45,477 nucleotides of DNA from Gammaproteobacteria bacterium (GTDB lineage: Bacteria > Pseudomonadota > Gammaproteobacteria > Pseudomonadales > JAUIET01): assembly GCA_030431775.1 (NCBI GenBank), contig JAUIHW010000032.1:1-45477 (forward strand), given 5' to 3'. A program made the position numbers and the translations under genes. Of the stretch, positions 45,162-45,477 are shown one piece after another. Numbering within the stretch: position 1 is the first letter of the stretch; each line of letters starts with the position of its first letter. The notes beneath the pieces are model-generated. The model was given only the letters and a program-made list of their open reading frames with translations. It searched no databases and was not told the DNA's origin.

Positions 45162-45449
45162 ATGGCAAATACACAATCACCTACAGTACGCGATGGCGCG
45201 GCCTGCCTATGCTGTGAGGCCACAGAGAATCGTAAAGCCGTCGTCGGTTCGCTGGTGCGGGATTGTCGGGCCGCAGTAGCGGCGGCGAAAGTCCGACGAA
45301 CGCGAATCAGGCGATTGAAGGCGCAAATGCCCAGCCGGCAATACGACTACCTGAGCCTGCAAACTGATCAACACATTGCCCAATTGGAGCAACGCTTGCG
45401 ACTTTTATTGGCCTGGAATAAGAAGCACGACAATAACAGCCCAGGGTAA
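45162..45449 (+). CDS. Small protein with CxCC motif, unknown function
   Basis: 95 residues, not recognised. ACLCC at about residue 14-18 could bind a metal. It continues with a very basic helix (about 35-57, rich in Arg, Lys and Ala) and a Leu-rich heptad-like helix (TDQHIAQLEQRLRLLLAW), so DNA or RNA binding is conceivable. The ATG at 45162 gives this length; an in-frame start further upstream lacks support, and the ribosome site (GGCGGG) is moderate. Divergent from the XRE gene, which may control it. Confidence 0.5.
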   Translation: MANTQSPTVRDGAACLCCEATENRKAVVGSLVRDCRAAVAAAKVRRTRIRRLKAQMPSRQYDYLSLQTDQHIAQLEQRLRLLLAWNKKHDNNSPG

Positions 45450-45477
45450 TGAGATTTTGGAAAGCGGGCGGCGATAG

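Overview
The window looks like chromosomal DNA of a marine-type gammaproteobacterium, perhaps Halieaceae, Spongiibacteraceae or a relative in the broad Cellvibrionales/Pseudomonadales group. This is inferred from the gene families: gcvT-gcvP beside a LysR gene, a bioB-F-H-C-D-A biotin operon, tdh-kbl, feoA-feoB under a Fur-like box, an avtA-type aminotransferase, and lipid or xenobiotic genes (haloalkane dehalogenase, CaiB/BaiF racemase, cytochrome P450, extradiol dioxygenase). I see no insertion sequences, phage genes, integrases, CRISPR arrays or rRNA. Gene spacing is tight and nearly all genes look intact.

Left part (1-11.5 kb): a haloalkane dehalogenase cut by the window edge, avtA, then gcvP and gcvT, all on the minus strand. 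gcvH is absent. A divergent LysR gene shares a 108-bp intergenic region with gcvT, and that region holds a textbook LysR-type box (ATAC-N7-GTAT). Next come an ammonium transporter with a sigma-54-type promoter and a strong terminator, an SRPBCC protein, tRNA-Ala(GGC) with its own sigma-70 promoter, a methylacyl-CoA racemase-like enzyme and a divergent-type MetF homologue.

Middle (11.5-26 kb): a basic-tail/phasin-like protein, an NSS sodium symporter, a small Cys-containing protein, a two-domain extradiol dioxygenase with all expected active-site residues, a PAS-GGDEF-EAL c-di-GMP enzyme, a VOC-ABC1-ABC1 gene trio, the Fur-box feoA-feoB operon, a DUF1214-type lipoprotein and a convergent P450.

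Right part (26-45.5 kb): an XRE-cupin regulator diverges from tdh-kbl (threonine to glycine) across a region with a perfect palindrome. Then come a TerB-like protein, ThpR-like phosphodiesterase, the complete bio operon, an alanine/glycine:cation symporter with a large extra loop, pdxH, an SDR, an LLM flavin oxidoreductase, an MltD-like lytic transglycosylase, an MFS transporter, a 98-residue orphan, and an XRE regulator diverging from a short Cys-motif protein.

How the parts fit (inference): tdh-kbl makes glycine from threonine. gcvTP (with GcvH and Lpd from elsewhere) turns glycine into methylene-THF, and a MetF-like protein could use C1-THF. Several enzymes here use PLP (avtA, gcvP, kbl, bioA, bioF), and pdxH makes PLP. 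No clearly new multi-gene system is proven. The most promising leads are the VOC plus tandem ABC1 kinase operon, the symporter with an inserted domain of about 115 residues, the inverted-order phasin-like protein, and several well-formed operator palindromes beside regulators.
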